64,000 nt of DNA, taken from contig JAFZOS010000027.1 of assembly GCA_017550535.1 (NCBI GenBank), positions 1 to 64,000 on the forward strand, given 5' to 3'. Both the position numbers and the translations under genes were made by a program. Every line of letters begins with the position of its first letter. Position 1 is the stretch's first letter. Below are positions 37,020-46,175 of this stretch, in pieces. The notes under the pieces are model-generated. The model worked only from the letters and a program-made list of their open reading frames with translations, did no database searches and was not told where the DNA came from. Origin of the DNA: Lachnospiraceae bacterium (GTDB taxonomy: Bacteria; Bacillota; Clostridia; Lachnospirales; Lachnospiraceae).

Positions 37020-38446
37020 TGCTTGGATCCGTATTTGAAAACGCACCGGTAAACGAACCGGAAAGACAGTATTATTTTATAGATCATTCGTCGGCGCTTC
37101 GTGCCGAAAAAGAACGAAAGCTCGGTCATGCCATGACATTTCATGTGACTACATTCGGCTGCCAGATGAATGCGAGGGATTCGGAAAAGATGACCGGTAT
37201 ACTTACGCAGATGGGATTTTGCGAAAGTGATTCCGAAACCGGAGCTGATATAGTTCTTTTTAATACATGCACAATAAGGGATAATGCAAACCAGAAGTTT
37301 TACGGGCATCTTGGAAGCCTTAACGGAAAAAGCACAAAAAACAGTGAGCGTATCGTGATAGTATGCGGCTGCATGGCGCAGGAGAGTGAATGTGTAAAGC
37401 GTCTTGAAGAAAGCTATGGTTTTGTTAATATAATCTTCGGCACTCATAACATTTATAAACTGGCCGAGTTGATATACAGATATCTATATGACGGCAGGAA
37501 CATAACCGATGTCTGGGATAAACCCGGTGATATAGTCGAAGATATTCCAAGCATACGAAAATACCCTTTCAAATCGGGGGTAAATATAATGTTCGGCTGC
37601 AACAATTATTGCACGTACTGCATCGTTCCCTATGTAAGGGGAAACGAACGGAGCCGGAACGCAGACGAGATATTAAGGGAGTGTTATCACCTTGCTTCCG
37701 ATGGTGTAAAAGAGGTAATGCTTCTGGGACAAAATGTAAATTCGTATGGAAATTCGCTTGAAAACGATATGAATTTCCCAAAACTTCTTAAAGAAGTCGA
37801 AAAGATAGACGGAATAGAACGTATACGTTTTATGACATCTCATCCCAAGGATCTTTCGGATGAACTTATACAGGTTATGAAAGATTCAAAAAAGATATGC
37901 AGGCATATACACCTTCCGCTTCAATCGGGAAGCACGCGTATACTGACGGCGATGAACCGCCGTTATACAAAGGAGCAGTATACAGATCTTGCACTGAAGA
38001 TACGAAGGGAAATACCACAGATATCAATAACAACCGATATAATAGTCGGGTTTCCAGGAGAAACCACTCGGGATGTCGATGATACTATTGATGTAATAAA
38101 AAAGGTCCACTTTGACGGCGCCTTTACATTCGTTTATTCTCCTAGGCAGGGAACACCCGCCGCAGAAATGGAAGGCCGGCACGATCCCGAATGGATCAGG
38201 CGGGAATTTGATCGGGTACTTACTGCAGTTCAGGATGAAAGCAAATCAATGGCGGGACGTTTTACGGGCAATATTGAAAGTGTACTGGTTGAGGAGATCA
38301 ATGAAAAGGATGAAAGTTATTTGAGTGGAAGGATGAGCAATAACCTCATGGTCCATTTCCCCGGTGAACCGTCTTTTATTGGAAAGATAATAAATGTAAG
38401 GCTTTTGGAGTGCAGGGGATTCTACTATATGGGTGAAATTGTATGA
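37019..38446 (+). CDS. miaB: tRNA (N6-isopentenyl adenosine(37)-C2)-methylthiotransferase
   Basis: Radical-SAM enzyme that adds the 2-methylthio group to i6A37 of tRNAs reading U-starting codons. Domains: UPF0004 N-terminal cluster region (TTFGCQMNARDSEK and the further Cys in FNTCTIRDNA and CGCMAQ), the radical SAM motif CNNYCTYC in MFGCNNYCTYCIVPYVRGNERSR, and a C-terminal TRAM domain. About 40 residues precede the first domain, which is common in clostridial MiaB. 475 residues. AAGG before the ATG is the SD; the start overlaps the previous stop (TAATG). Confidence 0.96.
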   Translation: MLGSVFENAPVNEPERQYYFIDHSSALRAEKERKLGHAMTFHVTTFGCQMNARDSEKMTGILTQMGFCESDSETGADIVLFNTCTIRDNANQKFYGHLGSLNGKSTKNSERIVIVCGCMAQESECVKRLEESYGFVNIIFGTHNIYKLAELIYRYLYDGRNITDVWDKPGDIVEDIPSIRKYPFKSGVNIMFGCNNYCTYCIVPYVRGNERSRNADEILRECYHLASDGVKEVMLLGQNVNSYGNSLENDMNFPKLLKEVEKIDGIERIRFMTSHPKDLSDELIQVMKDSKKICRHIHLPLQSGSTRILTAMNRRYTKEQYTDLALKIRREIPQISITTDIIVGFPGETTRDVDDTIDVIKKVHFDGAFTFVYSPRQGTPAAEMEGRHDPEWIRREFDRVLTAVQDESKSMAGRFTGNIESVLVEEINEKDESYLSGRMSNNLMVHFPGEPSFIGKIINVRLLECRGFYYMGEIV

Positions 38447-38477
38447 TAAATGATCAAAATTATTACAGGAGGCACAA

Positions 38478-39740
38478 ATGAGTAAACCAATGACTATGAC
38501 CCAGAAGATACTGGCAGCACATGCGGGACTCCCGTATGTAGAAGCCGGTCAGCTTATAGAAGCAGATCTTGATCTTGTACTGGGAAATGATATTACAAGC
38601 CCGGTAGCAATAAGGGAAATGGATAAGATGAAGAATAAAGATGTATTCGATAAAGACAAGATAGCGCTTGTCATGGATCATTTTATCCCCAATAAAGATA
38701 TAAAATCAGCTGAGAACTGCAAATGTGTTCGTGAGTTTGCCTGTGCTCATGAGATTACGAATTACTTTGATGTGGGTCAGATGGGGATCGAGCATGCACT
38801 TCTTCCGGAAAAAGGGCTTACAGTGGCAGGAGACGCGATAATAGGAGCAGACTCACATACCTGTACATACGGAGCATTGGGCGCTTTTTCAACGGGTGTC
38901 GGAAGCACCGATATGGCTGCGGGAATGGCTACCGGAAAAGCATGGTTCAAGGTACCTTCGGCGATAAGGTTTAATATTACGGGAAAACCTGCAAAGTGGA
39001 TAAGCGGTAAAGATGTGATCCTTCATATAATCGGAATGATAGGCGTAGACGGTGCGCTTTACAGATCTATGGAATTTACGGGCGACGGCATAAAACATCT
39101 TACGATGGATGACCGATTCACGATAGCAAATATGGCTATTGAGGCGGGAGGAAAAAACGGTATTTTCCCTGTTGATTCTTTAACGGAGGAATACTTAAAG
39201 GAGCATAGCAGCCGCCCCTATAAGATATATAAGGCTGATGATGATGCTATGTATGATGAGGAGTATACCATCGATCTCTCAAAGCTGAAACCGACCGTAT
39301 CATTTCCTCATCTTCCTGAGAACACTAAAACTGTTGACGAGATCAATGAAACCATTAAGATAGATCAGGCAGTAATAGGTTCATGTACAAACGGAAGGCT
39401 TGATGACCTCCGTATAGCCGCAGATATCTTAAAAGACAGAAAGGTAGCACAAGGGGTCCGTTGCATCATCATTCCCGCAACTCAGGCAATATATCTTAAG
39501 GCTATGGAAGAGGGACTGCTTAAGATATTTATAGAATCAGGCGCGGTTGTATCAACGCCAACATGCGGCCCTTGTCTTGGAGGTTATATGGGAATACTGG
39601 CGGCAGGTGAACGATGCATTTCAACTACAAACCGCAACTTCGTCGGACGTATGGGCCATGTTGATTCGGAAGTTTATCTTGCATCACCTGCAGTCGCCGC
39701 CGAAAGTGCGGTCAAAGGATATATATGTGCCCCTCAATAA
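38478..39740 (+). CDS. leuC: 3-isopropylmalate dehydratase, large subunit
   Basis: With LeuD, isomerises 2- to 3-isopropylmalate through a [4Fe-4S] aconitase-type centre. Signatures: [38 protein letters not shown], and the cluster cysteines in [13 protein letters not shown] and [18 protein letters not shown]. At 420 residues it belongs to the shorter LeuC type of Clostridia and archaea. AGGAGG lies seven bases before the ATG. leuD follows 24 bases later. The upstream neighbour is miaB, 31 bases away, with no terminator between. Confidence 0.96.
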   Translation: MSKPMTMTQKILAAHAGLPYVEAGQLIEADLDLVLGNDITSPVAIREMDKMKNKDVFDKDKIALVMDHFIPNKDIKSAENCKCVREFACAHEITNYFDVGQMGIEHALLPEKGLTVAGDAIIGADSHTCTYGALGAFSTGVGSTDMAAGMATGKAWFKVPSAIRFNITGKPAKWISGKDVILHIIGMIGVDGALYRSMEFTGDGIKHLTMDDRFTIANMAIEAGGKNGIFPVDSLTEEYLKEHSSRPYKIYKADDDAMYDEEYTIDLSKLKPTVSFPHLPENTKTVDEINETIKIDQAVIGSCTNGRLDDLRIAADILKDRKVAQGVRCIIIPATQAIYLKAMEEGLLKIFIESGAVVSTPTCGPCLGGYMGILAAGERCISTTNRNFVGRMGHVDSEVYLASPAVAAESAVKGYICAPQ

Positions 39741-39764
39741 AACAGTGATTAACAGGAGAAAAAC

Positions 39765-40253
39765 ATGAACGCAAAAGGAACAGCTTACAAATACGGTGAT
39801 AATGTAGATACGGACGTTATAATTCCTGCAAGGTATCTTGCTATACAGGATAAAGAAGAACTCGCTGAGCACTGTATGGAAGATATTGATTCTGAATTCG
39901 TCAAAAAGATAAAGAAGGGCGATATTATGGTTGCCGGCAGGAACTTTGGCTGCGGTTCTTCAAGGGAACATGCTCCGCTTGTAATAAAGGTTTCGGGAAT
40001 AAGCTGTGTAATAGCCGAAACATTTGCCAGGATATTTTACAGAAACGCCATAAATATAGGACTGCCGATAATAGAATGCAAAGAGGCCTCGCAAAGGATC
40101 GATGATAAAGATGAGGTTGAGATTGATTTTGACAGTGGGATGATATATAACAAAACAAAAAATGAAGAATACAAGGGACAGCCGTTTCCCGAATTCATGC
40201 AGGGGATAATAAAGGCAGAAGGTCTCGTAAATTATATTAATGAGAAAGCTTAA
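39765..40253 (+). CDS. leuD: 3-isopropylmalate dehydratase, small subunit
   Basis: Swivel-domain partner of LeuC. The short 162-residue form fits the short LeuC. Family stretches: [19 protein letters not shown] and [16 protein letters not shown], which contributes to the substrate site. ACAGGAG before the ATG. The start codon of the NusG-II protein lies inside its last five codons. Confidence 0.96.
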   Translation: MNAKGTAYKYGDNVDTDVIIPARYLAIQDKEELAEHCMEDIDSEFVKKIKKGDIMVAGRNFGCGSSREHAPLVIKVSGISCVIAETFARIFYRNAINIGLPIIECKEASQRIDDKDEVEIDFDSGMIYNKTKNEEYKGQPFPEFMQGIIKAEGLVNYINEKA

Positions 40254-40614
40254 CCGAAATGATATACTTCTTATCACGGTAATCACAGCCGCAGCGCTGC
40301 TCATTGCAGTTTTGTTGCTCATGTCAGGCAGGAAAGGTACCTGCGCGGAAATATATGTAGACGGGATTTTAAAAGCCGAGTATATACTGACTGACGACAG
40401 AGAGGTGGAAATAAAGGGTTACAACGGAGGATCCAACATCCTCATTATCAAGGACGGGGCGGCATATATGAGGGAGGCTTCCTGCCCTGATAAGCTGTGT
40501 ATCCATCAGGGGAAGATAAGCAGGTCGGGCCAGGCTATAGTATGCCTGCCGAACCGGGTAGTCATTAAGATAAATGACAGTGAAGGCGGTGATTATGATG
40601 CGATCACGCGCTGA
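40240..40614 (+). CDS. NusG domain II-containing protein, membrane anchored
   Basis: A 124-residue protein: an N-terminal membrane helix (about 8-28), then an extracellular small beta domain. The Cys-containing segment [30 protein letters not shown] is diagnostic for the NusG_II family. These proteins are frequently encoded next to a Gx-transporter/heptaprenyl diphosphate synthase component I protein, as here, and in other anaerobes near RNF or flavin-transfer genes; their function is unsettled. Its start overlaps leuD by 14 bases and its end overlaps the next gene by 20. Confidence 0.85.
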   Translation: MRKLNRNDILLITVITAAALLIAVLLLMSGRKGTCAEIYVDGILKAEYILTDDREVEIKGYNGGSNILIIKDGAAYMREASCPDKLCIHQGKISRSGQAIVCLPNRVVIKINDSEGGDYDAITR

Positions 40615-41152
40615 CAAAAACGCATCGGTAAAGGTTGCTTACATTGCAGTCCTGACCGCACTTTCAGCAGTGACAGGATATGTCGAACTGCTTATACCGG
40701 TCAATATATTCGGAATACCGGGAGTCAAGCTGGGGCTGGCCAATATTGTATCACTTATCGCTCTTTATACCATGGGACCTGTATATGCATTCGGGATAAT
40801 GACAGCCAGGGTCATACTTTTGGGATTAATGTTCGGCAATGTATATTCCGTTTTGTTTTCGTTTGCAGGTGGCACCTTAAGCATCATTGTCATGTTAATC
40901 CTTAAAAACTCGGGAGGATTTACGATATACGGTGTTAGTGCGGCGGGTGGCGTATCACATAATATGGGGCAGCTTATCATTGCTTTCATAACACTCGGAG
41001 GTCTTAAGCTGTATTATTATGCACCGGTACTCATAATAGCCGGAGAAATATGCGGACTTTTTGTGGGCGCACTGTCATCGGTCATTATCGACAGGGGAAT
41101 TTTCAATAAGGAAGGCAAGGGGAATGATAGGATTTTTAAAGGGGACTGTTGA
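40595..41152 (+). CDS. Gx transporter family / heptaprenyl diphosphate synthase component I-like membrane protein
   Basis: A roughly 185-residue integral membrane protein with about five to six helices. Family hallmarks are VAYIAVLTALSAVTGYVELLIP and GIPGVKLGLANIVSLIAL, both near the N-terminus. Annotated in databases as Gx transporter or 'heptaprenyl diphosphate synthase component I'; the fold resembles ECF transporter substrate-binding subunits, so small-molecule uptake is likely and prenyl synthesis unproven. I choose ATG 40595 because AAGGCGG lies five bases upstream; ATG 40574 has no SD. The gene overlaps the NusG-II gene at its start and ruvA at its end. Confidence 0.82.
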   Translation: MMRSRADKNASVKVAYIAVLTALSAVTGYVELLIPVNIFGIPGVKLGLANIVSLIALYTMGPVYAFGIMTARVILLGLMFGNVYSVLFSFAGGTLSIIVMLILKNSGGFTIYGVSAAGGVSHNMGQLIIAFITLGGLKLYYYAPVLIIAGEICGLFVGALSSVIIDRGIFNKEGKGNDRIFKGDC

Positions 41153-41735
41153 AGCAATATATGAAGATCGTGTTATGATCGATGTTAACGGCATAGGCTT
41201 TAATGTGAGCATGCCCTCAAGTCAGCTTGAAATGCTCGATTCGCCTGGAAATGATGTTAAAGTCTATACTTATCTGGCTGTACGCGAAGATGCAATGCAG
41301 CTTTTCGGATTTATCACTTCTGATTGTCTTGAGCTTTTTAAGCTTCTCATCCAGGTAAACGGAATCGGCCCCAAAGGAGCTCTGGCTCTGCTGTCTTCAA
41401 TGAGTACGGAAGATTTAAGATATGCCATCATATCAGGTGATTCCAAGACCATTTCAAAGGCTCCCGGTATCGGCGCAAAGACTGCACAGCGCATTATAAT
41501 AGATCTTAAGGACAAGGTCAGCGTTCGGGATATGCTCAATGTATATTCAACCGGAAACAGCAGTCAGGCTGATACTATGCTTGACACAGCAAGGAGCGAG
41601 GCGATCGAAGCTCTTACCGCTCTCGGTTACAGTTCATCCGAAGCCTTAAGGGCTGTTAAGGAATCCGGGGCACCAAATGATGCAGATGTCGAAACGATAA
41701 TAAAACTTGCATTCAATCGTATTACAAGGCTTTAA
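41124..41735 (+). CDS. ruvA: Holliday junction branch migration protein RuvA
   Basis: Tetrameric Holliday-junction-binding subunit of RuvAB. The start at ATG 41124 gives the canonical MIGFLKGTV, with GGAAGG eight bases upstream; earlier in-frame codons would lie deep inside the preceding gene. Domain I (1-63), the helix-hairpin-helix domain with [12 protein letters not shown] and [14 protein letters not shown], a variable linker, and the small C-terminal domain III ([16 protein letters not shown]) that binds RuvB. 203 residues. It overlaps the Gx transporter gene by 29 bases. Confidence 0.96.
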   Translation: MIGFLKGTVEAIYEDRVMIDVNGIGFNVSMPSSQLEMLDSPGNDVKVYTYLAVREDAMQLFGFITSDCLELFKLLIQVNGIGPKGALALLSSMSTEDLRYAIISGDSKTISKAPGIGAKTAQRIIIDLKDKVSVRDMLNVYSTGNSSQADTMLDTARSEAIEALTALGYSSSEALRAVKESGAPNDADVETIIKLAFNRITRL

Positions 41736-41749
41736 TCAGGGGAACTATT

Positions 41750-42745
41750 ATGGCAAAAAGATCTATAGAAACAAAACTGACCGAAGAAGATATAAAGATA
41801 GAAGGATCATTGCGTCCAAAATTCCTTAAGGATTATATAGGACAGGAAAAAGCAAAGCAGAACTTAAAGGTTTATATTGAGGCTGCCAAACAGAGAAACG
41901 ACCCGCTTGACCACGTACTTTTTTACGGGCCGCCGGGACTTGGAAAGACAACTCTCGCAGCCATTATCGCCAATGAGATGGGAGTTAACTTAAAAACCAC
42001 CTCGGGACCAGCTATAGAAAAGCCCGGTGACATGGCTGCCATACTTAACAATCTTAAGGAAGGGGACGTGCTCTTTGTTGATGAGATACATCGTCTTAAC
42101 AGACAGGTGGAAGAAGTTCTTTATCCTGCGATGGAAGATTATGCCATTGATATAATGATAGGAAAAGGGGCAACCGCCCGTTCAATAAGGATCGATCTTC
42201 CGAAGTTTACGCTTGTAGGTGCCACAACAAGGGCAGGACTTCTGACCGCACCTTTAAGGGACCGTTTTGGTGTAATACATCGTCTTGAATTTTACACAAA
42301 TGAAGAACTTAAAACGATCATAATGCATTCCGCAAAGATACTTGATGTCAACATCGATGAAGAAGGAGCCATGGAACTGGCAAGGCGCAGCAGAGGAACT
42401 CCGCGTCTGGCCAACAGGCTTTTAAAGCGTGTCCGTGATTTTGCACAGGTAAGGTTTGAAGGAGCGATCACTCATGAAGTCGCCAGGAATGCTCTGGATC
42501 TTATGGACGTAGACAAAATGGGACTTGATCATGTTGACAGGAATCTGATACTTACAATGATAAACAAGTTTGACGGCGGTCCTGTCGGACTCGATACGAT
42601 CGCTGCAGCTATAGGCGAAGATGCAGGTACAATTGAAGATGTATATGAACCGTATCTTATAATGAACGGTTTCATAAACCGTACTCCCCGAGGCCGGGTA
42701 GCTACCGAAGCGGCATATGCACACTTCATGTTACATAAGTGTTAA
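41750..42745 (+). CDS. ruvB: Holliday junction branch migration DNA helicase RuvB
   Basis: AAA+ motor that drives branch migration with RuvA. Contains [19 protein letters not shown], Walker [10 protein letters not shown] (60-68), Walker B VDEIHRL, the sensor [18 protein letters not shown], and a winged-helix C-terminus with TPRGRVAT. 331 residues, typical. It starts 14 bases after ruvA with AGGGGA as SD. No queA-tgt follows, unlike Bacillus; that segment is at 5-6.6 kb. No terminator is visible after the stop. Confidence 0.97.
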   Translation: MAKRSIETKLTEEDIKIEGSLRPKFLKDYIGQEKAKQNLKVYIEAAKQRNDPLDHVLFYGPPGLGKTTLAAIIANEMGVNLKTTSGPAIEKPGDMAAILNNLKEGDVLFVDEIHRLNRQVEEVLYPAMEDYAIDIMIGKGATARSIRIDLPKFTLVGATTRAGLLTAPLRDRFGVIHRLEFYTNEELKTIIMHSAKILDVNIDEEGAMELARRSRGTPRLANRLLKRVRDFAQVRFEGAITHEVARNALDLMDVDKMGLDHVDRNLILTMINKFDGGPVGLDTIAAAIGEDAGTIEDVYEPYLIMNGFINRTPRGRVATEAAYAHFMLHKC

Positions 42746-42760
42746 ATTATGATTTTTATG

Positions 42761-42788
42761 GTGACATCTTTTAAATATTTGATATAAT
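42761..42788 (+). promoter_or_regulatory. Strong-looking extended -10 promoter
   Basis: GTGACA (42761-42766), 16-base spacer, perfect TATAAT (42783-42788) with TG one base before it. It serves the secreted coiled-coil protein at 42825 and probably zapA. Confidence 0.65.
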
Positions 42789-42824
42789 TATTGTAGTCTA
42801 CAAATGCAGAAAGGGGAGATGCAT

Positions 42825-43601
42825 ATGATAAGGAAGATCATCACAGGTGCTTTGGTTTTGATCGGTTTAGCCGCAGCATTTGTATCGGTTCCCAAAGCCG
42901 TAAAAGCTGATGCCCTGCCATGTACCGTCATGTATCTTGAACAGGCAAAAGGTCTAAAGGCCGCAGCCGAAGCCGAGGTTGCAAAAGCAAGGGCCGAACT
43001 TGCCGACAAGACAGCAGTTTTCAACGCGGTCAAGGCATCGGGGATCACGTCAGGCATGGATTATCTTAAGGCATTAAGCGATATGGAAGCTGCGCAGCGT
43101 AATCTTGAGTGCAAACTCAGTGCAGTCTATAATACCGATAATTTCATAAGGGACTGTCAGTCAAAATATGCTGTTGAAGATAATGCCGACAAGTCATATA
43201 AGGCTTTACAGGATGTAAATTCGGTTCAGTCTGCAAAGCTTGATTATGATAACGCGGTAAATATTGCCAATTCTGCAGCTGCAGCAGTTGCAGATACTGA
43301 AAAGGCAATAGCAGGATACAAGTCTCAGCTTTCTTCTTCACCGTCACTTAAGGCACAGATCGATTCTTTGACCGTGACTCTTAATGCTCAGAAAGCTGAT
43401 CTTAACGCGAAACAGGCAGTGGCAGCGCAGAAAAAGGCAGCTTTTGAAAAAACGCTTAATTCAAATTATGCCTCATATGATAAAAAGGCGATCGAATATA
43501 TCTACAGAAGGGATGATATGAGGGATACCGTCATAGGTGATCTTAACGGAGACGGAAAAACAGACGGTGAGGACTTTTTTATAGCAATAGGGTGGAAATG
43601 A
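42825..43601 (+). CDS. Exported coiled-coil protein with one dockerin-like calcium loop
   Basis: A 258-residue protein with a clear signal peptide (MIRKIITGALVLIGLAAAF..., cleavage probably after KAVKA, near residue 28). Most of the mature part (about 40-230) is Ala/Lys/Glu-rich and predicted to form long coiled-coil helices. The C-terminus has one EF-hand-like loop, GDLNGDGKTDGEDF, with Asp/Asn at positions 1, 3, 5, 9 and 12 as in type I dockerins, but only one such half-repeat is present, where a true dockerin has two. The start ATG 42825 follows AGGGGAG by six bases; ATGs at 42804 and 42819 are badly spaced. No cohesin gene is in the window. Family unknown. Confidence 0.72.
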   Translation: MIRKIITGALVLIGLAAAFVSVPKAVKADALPCTVMYLEQAKGLKAAAEAEVAKARAELADKTAVFNAVKASGITSGMDYLKALSDMEAAQRNLECKLSAVYNTDNFIRDCQSKYAVEDNADKSYKALQDVNSVQSAKLDYDNAVNIANSAAAAVADTEKAIAGYKSQLSSSPSLKAQIDSLTVTLNAQKADLNAKQAVAAQKKAAFEKTLNSNYASYDKKAIEYIYRRDDMRDTVIGDLNGDGKTDGEDFFIAIGWK

Positions 43602-43626
43602 TTTTAAAGGATAAGGGGAGAAAATA

Positions 43627-43986
43627 ATGACTTCTAAAAATGATACCGAGGTTATTATCGGAGGAAAAGTAATACGCTTAAGCGGTTATGAAAGTGAGGA
43701 GTACTTACAAAAAGTTGCCGCTTACATAAACGGCAAGATAGCCGAATATGAAAAGGTTGATTCTTTCAGAAGACAGCCGTTTGATATGCAGAATGTGCTG
43801 ATACAGTTGAATGTGGCCGATGATTATTTCAAAGCCAAGAAGCAGCTTGAAGAGCTTACCGAGGAACTGGAAGCGAAAGATAAGGAATTGTATGATATCA
43901 AACACGAATTGATCGCAGCACAGATCAAGATGGAAAGCAAAGATAAGATGATAAAGGATTATCAGAAGGAGTTATCCAAAATATGA
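43627..43986 (+). CDS. zapA: Cell division protein ZapA
   Basis: Small FtsZ-associated protein that bundles protofilaments at the division ring. Residues 1-60 carry the ZapA globular head (EVIIGGKVIRLSGYESEEYLQKVAAYINGKI), followed by a linker and a long coiled coil (about 70-119). 119 residues, normal for the clostridial type. AAGGGGAG before the ATG. A terminator follows the stop directly. Confidence 0.92.
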   Translation: MTSKNDTEVIIGGKVIRLSGYESEEYLQKVAAYINGKIAEYEKVDSFRRQPFDMQNVLIQLNVADDYFKAKKQLEELTEELEAKDKELYDIKHELIAAQIKMESKDKMIKDYQKELSKI

Positions 43987-43992
43987 TTAACG

Positions 43993-44020
43993 CGGGCTGT
44001 CAATGACAGCCCGTATTTTT
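43993..44020 (+). terminator. Rho-independent terminator after zapA
   Basis: CGGGCTGTC / GACAGCCCG, a perfect 9-base stem with AAT loop (43993-44013), then TATTTTT. It ends only eight bases before the start codon of the U32 gene, leaving that gene with almost no leader of its own. Confidence 0.85.
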
Positions 44021-44027
44021 ACATGCT

Positions 44028-46175
44028 ATGGCAGATAATATCAAAAACACGGAAAAAATCGAACTGTTGGCTCCCGCTCAGGATATGGACTGTTTTATGG
44101 CTGCTATAAAAGCCGGAGCTGATGCGGTTTATGCGGGTGGTCATAAATTCGGCGCCAGAGCATATGCGAAGAATTTCTCAAATGATGAGCTCATATCAGC
44201 GATAGATCATTCACATTTGATCGGGCGCAGGTTTTATCTGACCGTAAATACGGTTATCAAAAATGATGAAGTCACCGAGCTATATGACTATATAAAGCCT
44301 CTTTACGAAGCAGGCCTTGATGCGGTTATCGTTCAGGATCCCGGAGTCATCATGCTCATTTCCGAATGGTTCCCAGATCTATTAATACATGCAAGTACGC
44401 AGATGGCGGTAACAGGAGCTGAAGGTGCGATGCTTCTTAAGGATATGGGAGTATCGAGGCTTGTTCCTGCTCGCGAACTGAGCCTTGACGAGTTAAAGCA
44501 TATCCGTAGTTCAACAGGCATGGAACTTGAATGTTTCATTCACGGGGCTCTTTGTTATTCATATTCCGGCAAATGTCTTTTTTCAAGCCTTGCCGGCGGA
44601 AGAAGCGGTAACAGGGGGAGGTGCGCTCAGCCGTGCAGGCTTCCATATGACGGAAGTTATATACTAAGTGCCAGGGATATACTTACTCTTGATATCCTGC
44701 CTGAACTTAAACAGGCCGGTATCACATCGTTTAAGATAGAGGGAAGGATGAAACCTAAGGAATATGTGGCATCGGTAACAGGTATCTATCGAAAGTATAT
44801 TGATCTGATGAATACAAATGATAAATATCATGTTGATGCCGCAGACCTTAAAATGCTGGACGAATTATATACAAGGAGCGGTCACTGCCGGGGATATTAT
44901 CACGTAAAAAACGGGCGTGATATGATAACAGTAAGCAAGCCTTCGTACGAAACACAAAACAGAAAGCTTCACGAGGAGCTTTATACCCGTTTTACGCATG
45001 ATGCCGGACGTATCGGTATTACAGGGCGTGTTACCGCGAAAGCAGGGCAACCATTAAGTGTTTCCTTATGCATGGGAAACCATAAAACGGAAGTTTTGGG
45101 AAATGAGGTTGATAAAGCCCGTACCAGTCCAGTTAAATTACAGGATATTGAAAAACAGATGTGCAAGACCGGCGACTCTGTATTTGATATACAAAATCTA
45201 CTGATAGATGCAGATGAAAACATATTTATTCCGGTATCTGAGATAAACCGCACAAGAAGGAATGCGCTTGATAAGCTGACGCACGATATTCTTACGAAAT
45301 ACAGGAGAAATACCGAAACAAAAATAAATAATGAAGTTTTCTCCGGGATCGACGAATATGCCGGACGCCCATATGTCAACTGCCATATTGACGATCCGGG
45401 TCTTATTGATCTTATAAATAGATATGACTATATCGACAGTGTAACGATAAATGCCGGTTCCTTTACGGATGCTGAAAGTTTTTCAAATATTTCGGACCTC
45501 GTACGCAAATCAGGCAGGAAACTTATCATATCGCTTCCCGCTATAATTCGAAACGGATATTTTGATGAACATCCGCTTATTACCAAACTTCTTAACGACA
45601 ATGATGTTGACGGTGTACTTACGGACAATTACGAAGGACTGTATTATGTAAGAAACACCGGGTTCAAAGGTACGGTCATATCTGATATACATCTTTATGT
45701 GCTGAACGACTGTGCAGCTAAAATGATCAGCAGGGCAGGAGCCGATGTCATAACCTATTCGCCCGAAGCAAACAGGCACGAACTTAGGGGCCTTAAAGTT
45801 CATAAGGGAGAATTCATCCTATACGGACGTCTTCCGATGATGATATCGGCACAATGTACATTAAAAACAAAAGACAGATGCATTAAGGATAACGGGATAT
45901 CATATATACATGACAGGCTTGGCAATGAATTTCCCTGTGTAAGGACCTGCAGTGAGTGCTTCAATACGATATTAAACTGTGTTCCTTTGTTGATAGGCAC
46001 AGATGATCTTCCTCAGGGTTTCAGGCCATATTCCTACAGGCTTCATTTCACTGTGGAGAGCTCTTATGAGGCAAAAGCAGTACTTAACTACTATGATGAA
46101 CTGTTTAAAGGAGCCCATGCCGAAAAACCTGATATCAAATTTACATATGGTCACCTTAAAAGGGGAGTTGAGTGA
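44028..46175 (+). CDS. U32 family protein (peptidase U32 / RlhA-type), long form
   Basis: A 715-residue protein. Residues about 10-290 hold the U32 core: ELLAPAQDMDCFMAAIKAGADAVYAGG, FYLTVNTVIKNDE, and the cysteine motif ECFIHGALCYSYSGKC...GNRGRCAQPCR, thought to bind an iron-sulfur cluster. The C-terminal half corresponds to the DUF3656-type extension and contains more cysteines (CTLKTKDRC...CVRTCSEC). E. coli members RlhA and TrhP hydroxylate rRNA and tRNA bases; 'peptidase' is a historic label. The ATG lies directly after the zapA terminator and has no SD, and no other in-frame start with an SD is visible before the core. The next gene starts immediately after its stop. Confidence 0.88.
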   Translation: MADNIKNTEKIELLAPAQDMDCFMAAIKAGADAVYAGGHKFGARAYAKNFSNDELISAIDHSHLIGRRFYLTVNTVIKNDEVTELYDYIKPLYEAGLDAVIVQDPGVIMLISEWFPDLLIHASTQMAVTGAEGAMLLKDMGVSRLVPARELSLDELKHIRSSTGMELECFIHGALCYSYSGKCLFSSLAGGRSGNRGRCAQPCRLPYDGSYILSARDILTLDILPELKQAGITSFKIEGRMKPKEYVASVTGIYRKYIDLMNTNDKYHVDAADLKMLDELYTRSGHCRGYYHVKNGRDMITVSKPSYETQNRKLHEELYTRFTHDAGRIGITGRVTAKAGQPLSVSLCMGNHKTEVLGNEVDKARTSPVKLQDIEKQMCKTGDSVFDIQNLLIDADENIFIPVSEINRTRRNALDKLTHDILTKYRRNTETKINNEVFSGIDEYAGRPYVNCHIDDPGLIDLINRYDYIDSVTINAGSFTDAESFSNISDLVRKSGRKLIISLPAIIRNGYFDEHPLITKLLNDNDVDGVLTDNYEGLYYVRNTGFKGTVISDIHLYVLNDCAAKMISRAGADVITYSPEANRHELRGLKVHKGEFILYGRLPMMISAQCTLKTKDRCIKDNGISYIHDRLGNEFPCVRTCSECFNTILNCVPLLIGTDDLPQGFRPYSYRLHFTVESSYEAKAVLNYYDELFKGAHAEKPDIKFTYGHLKRGVE

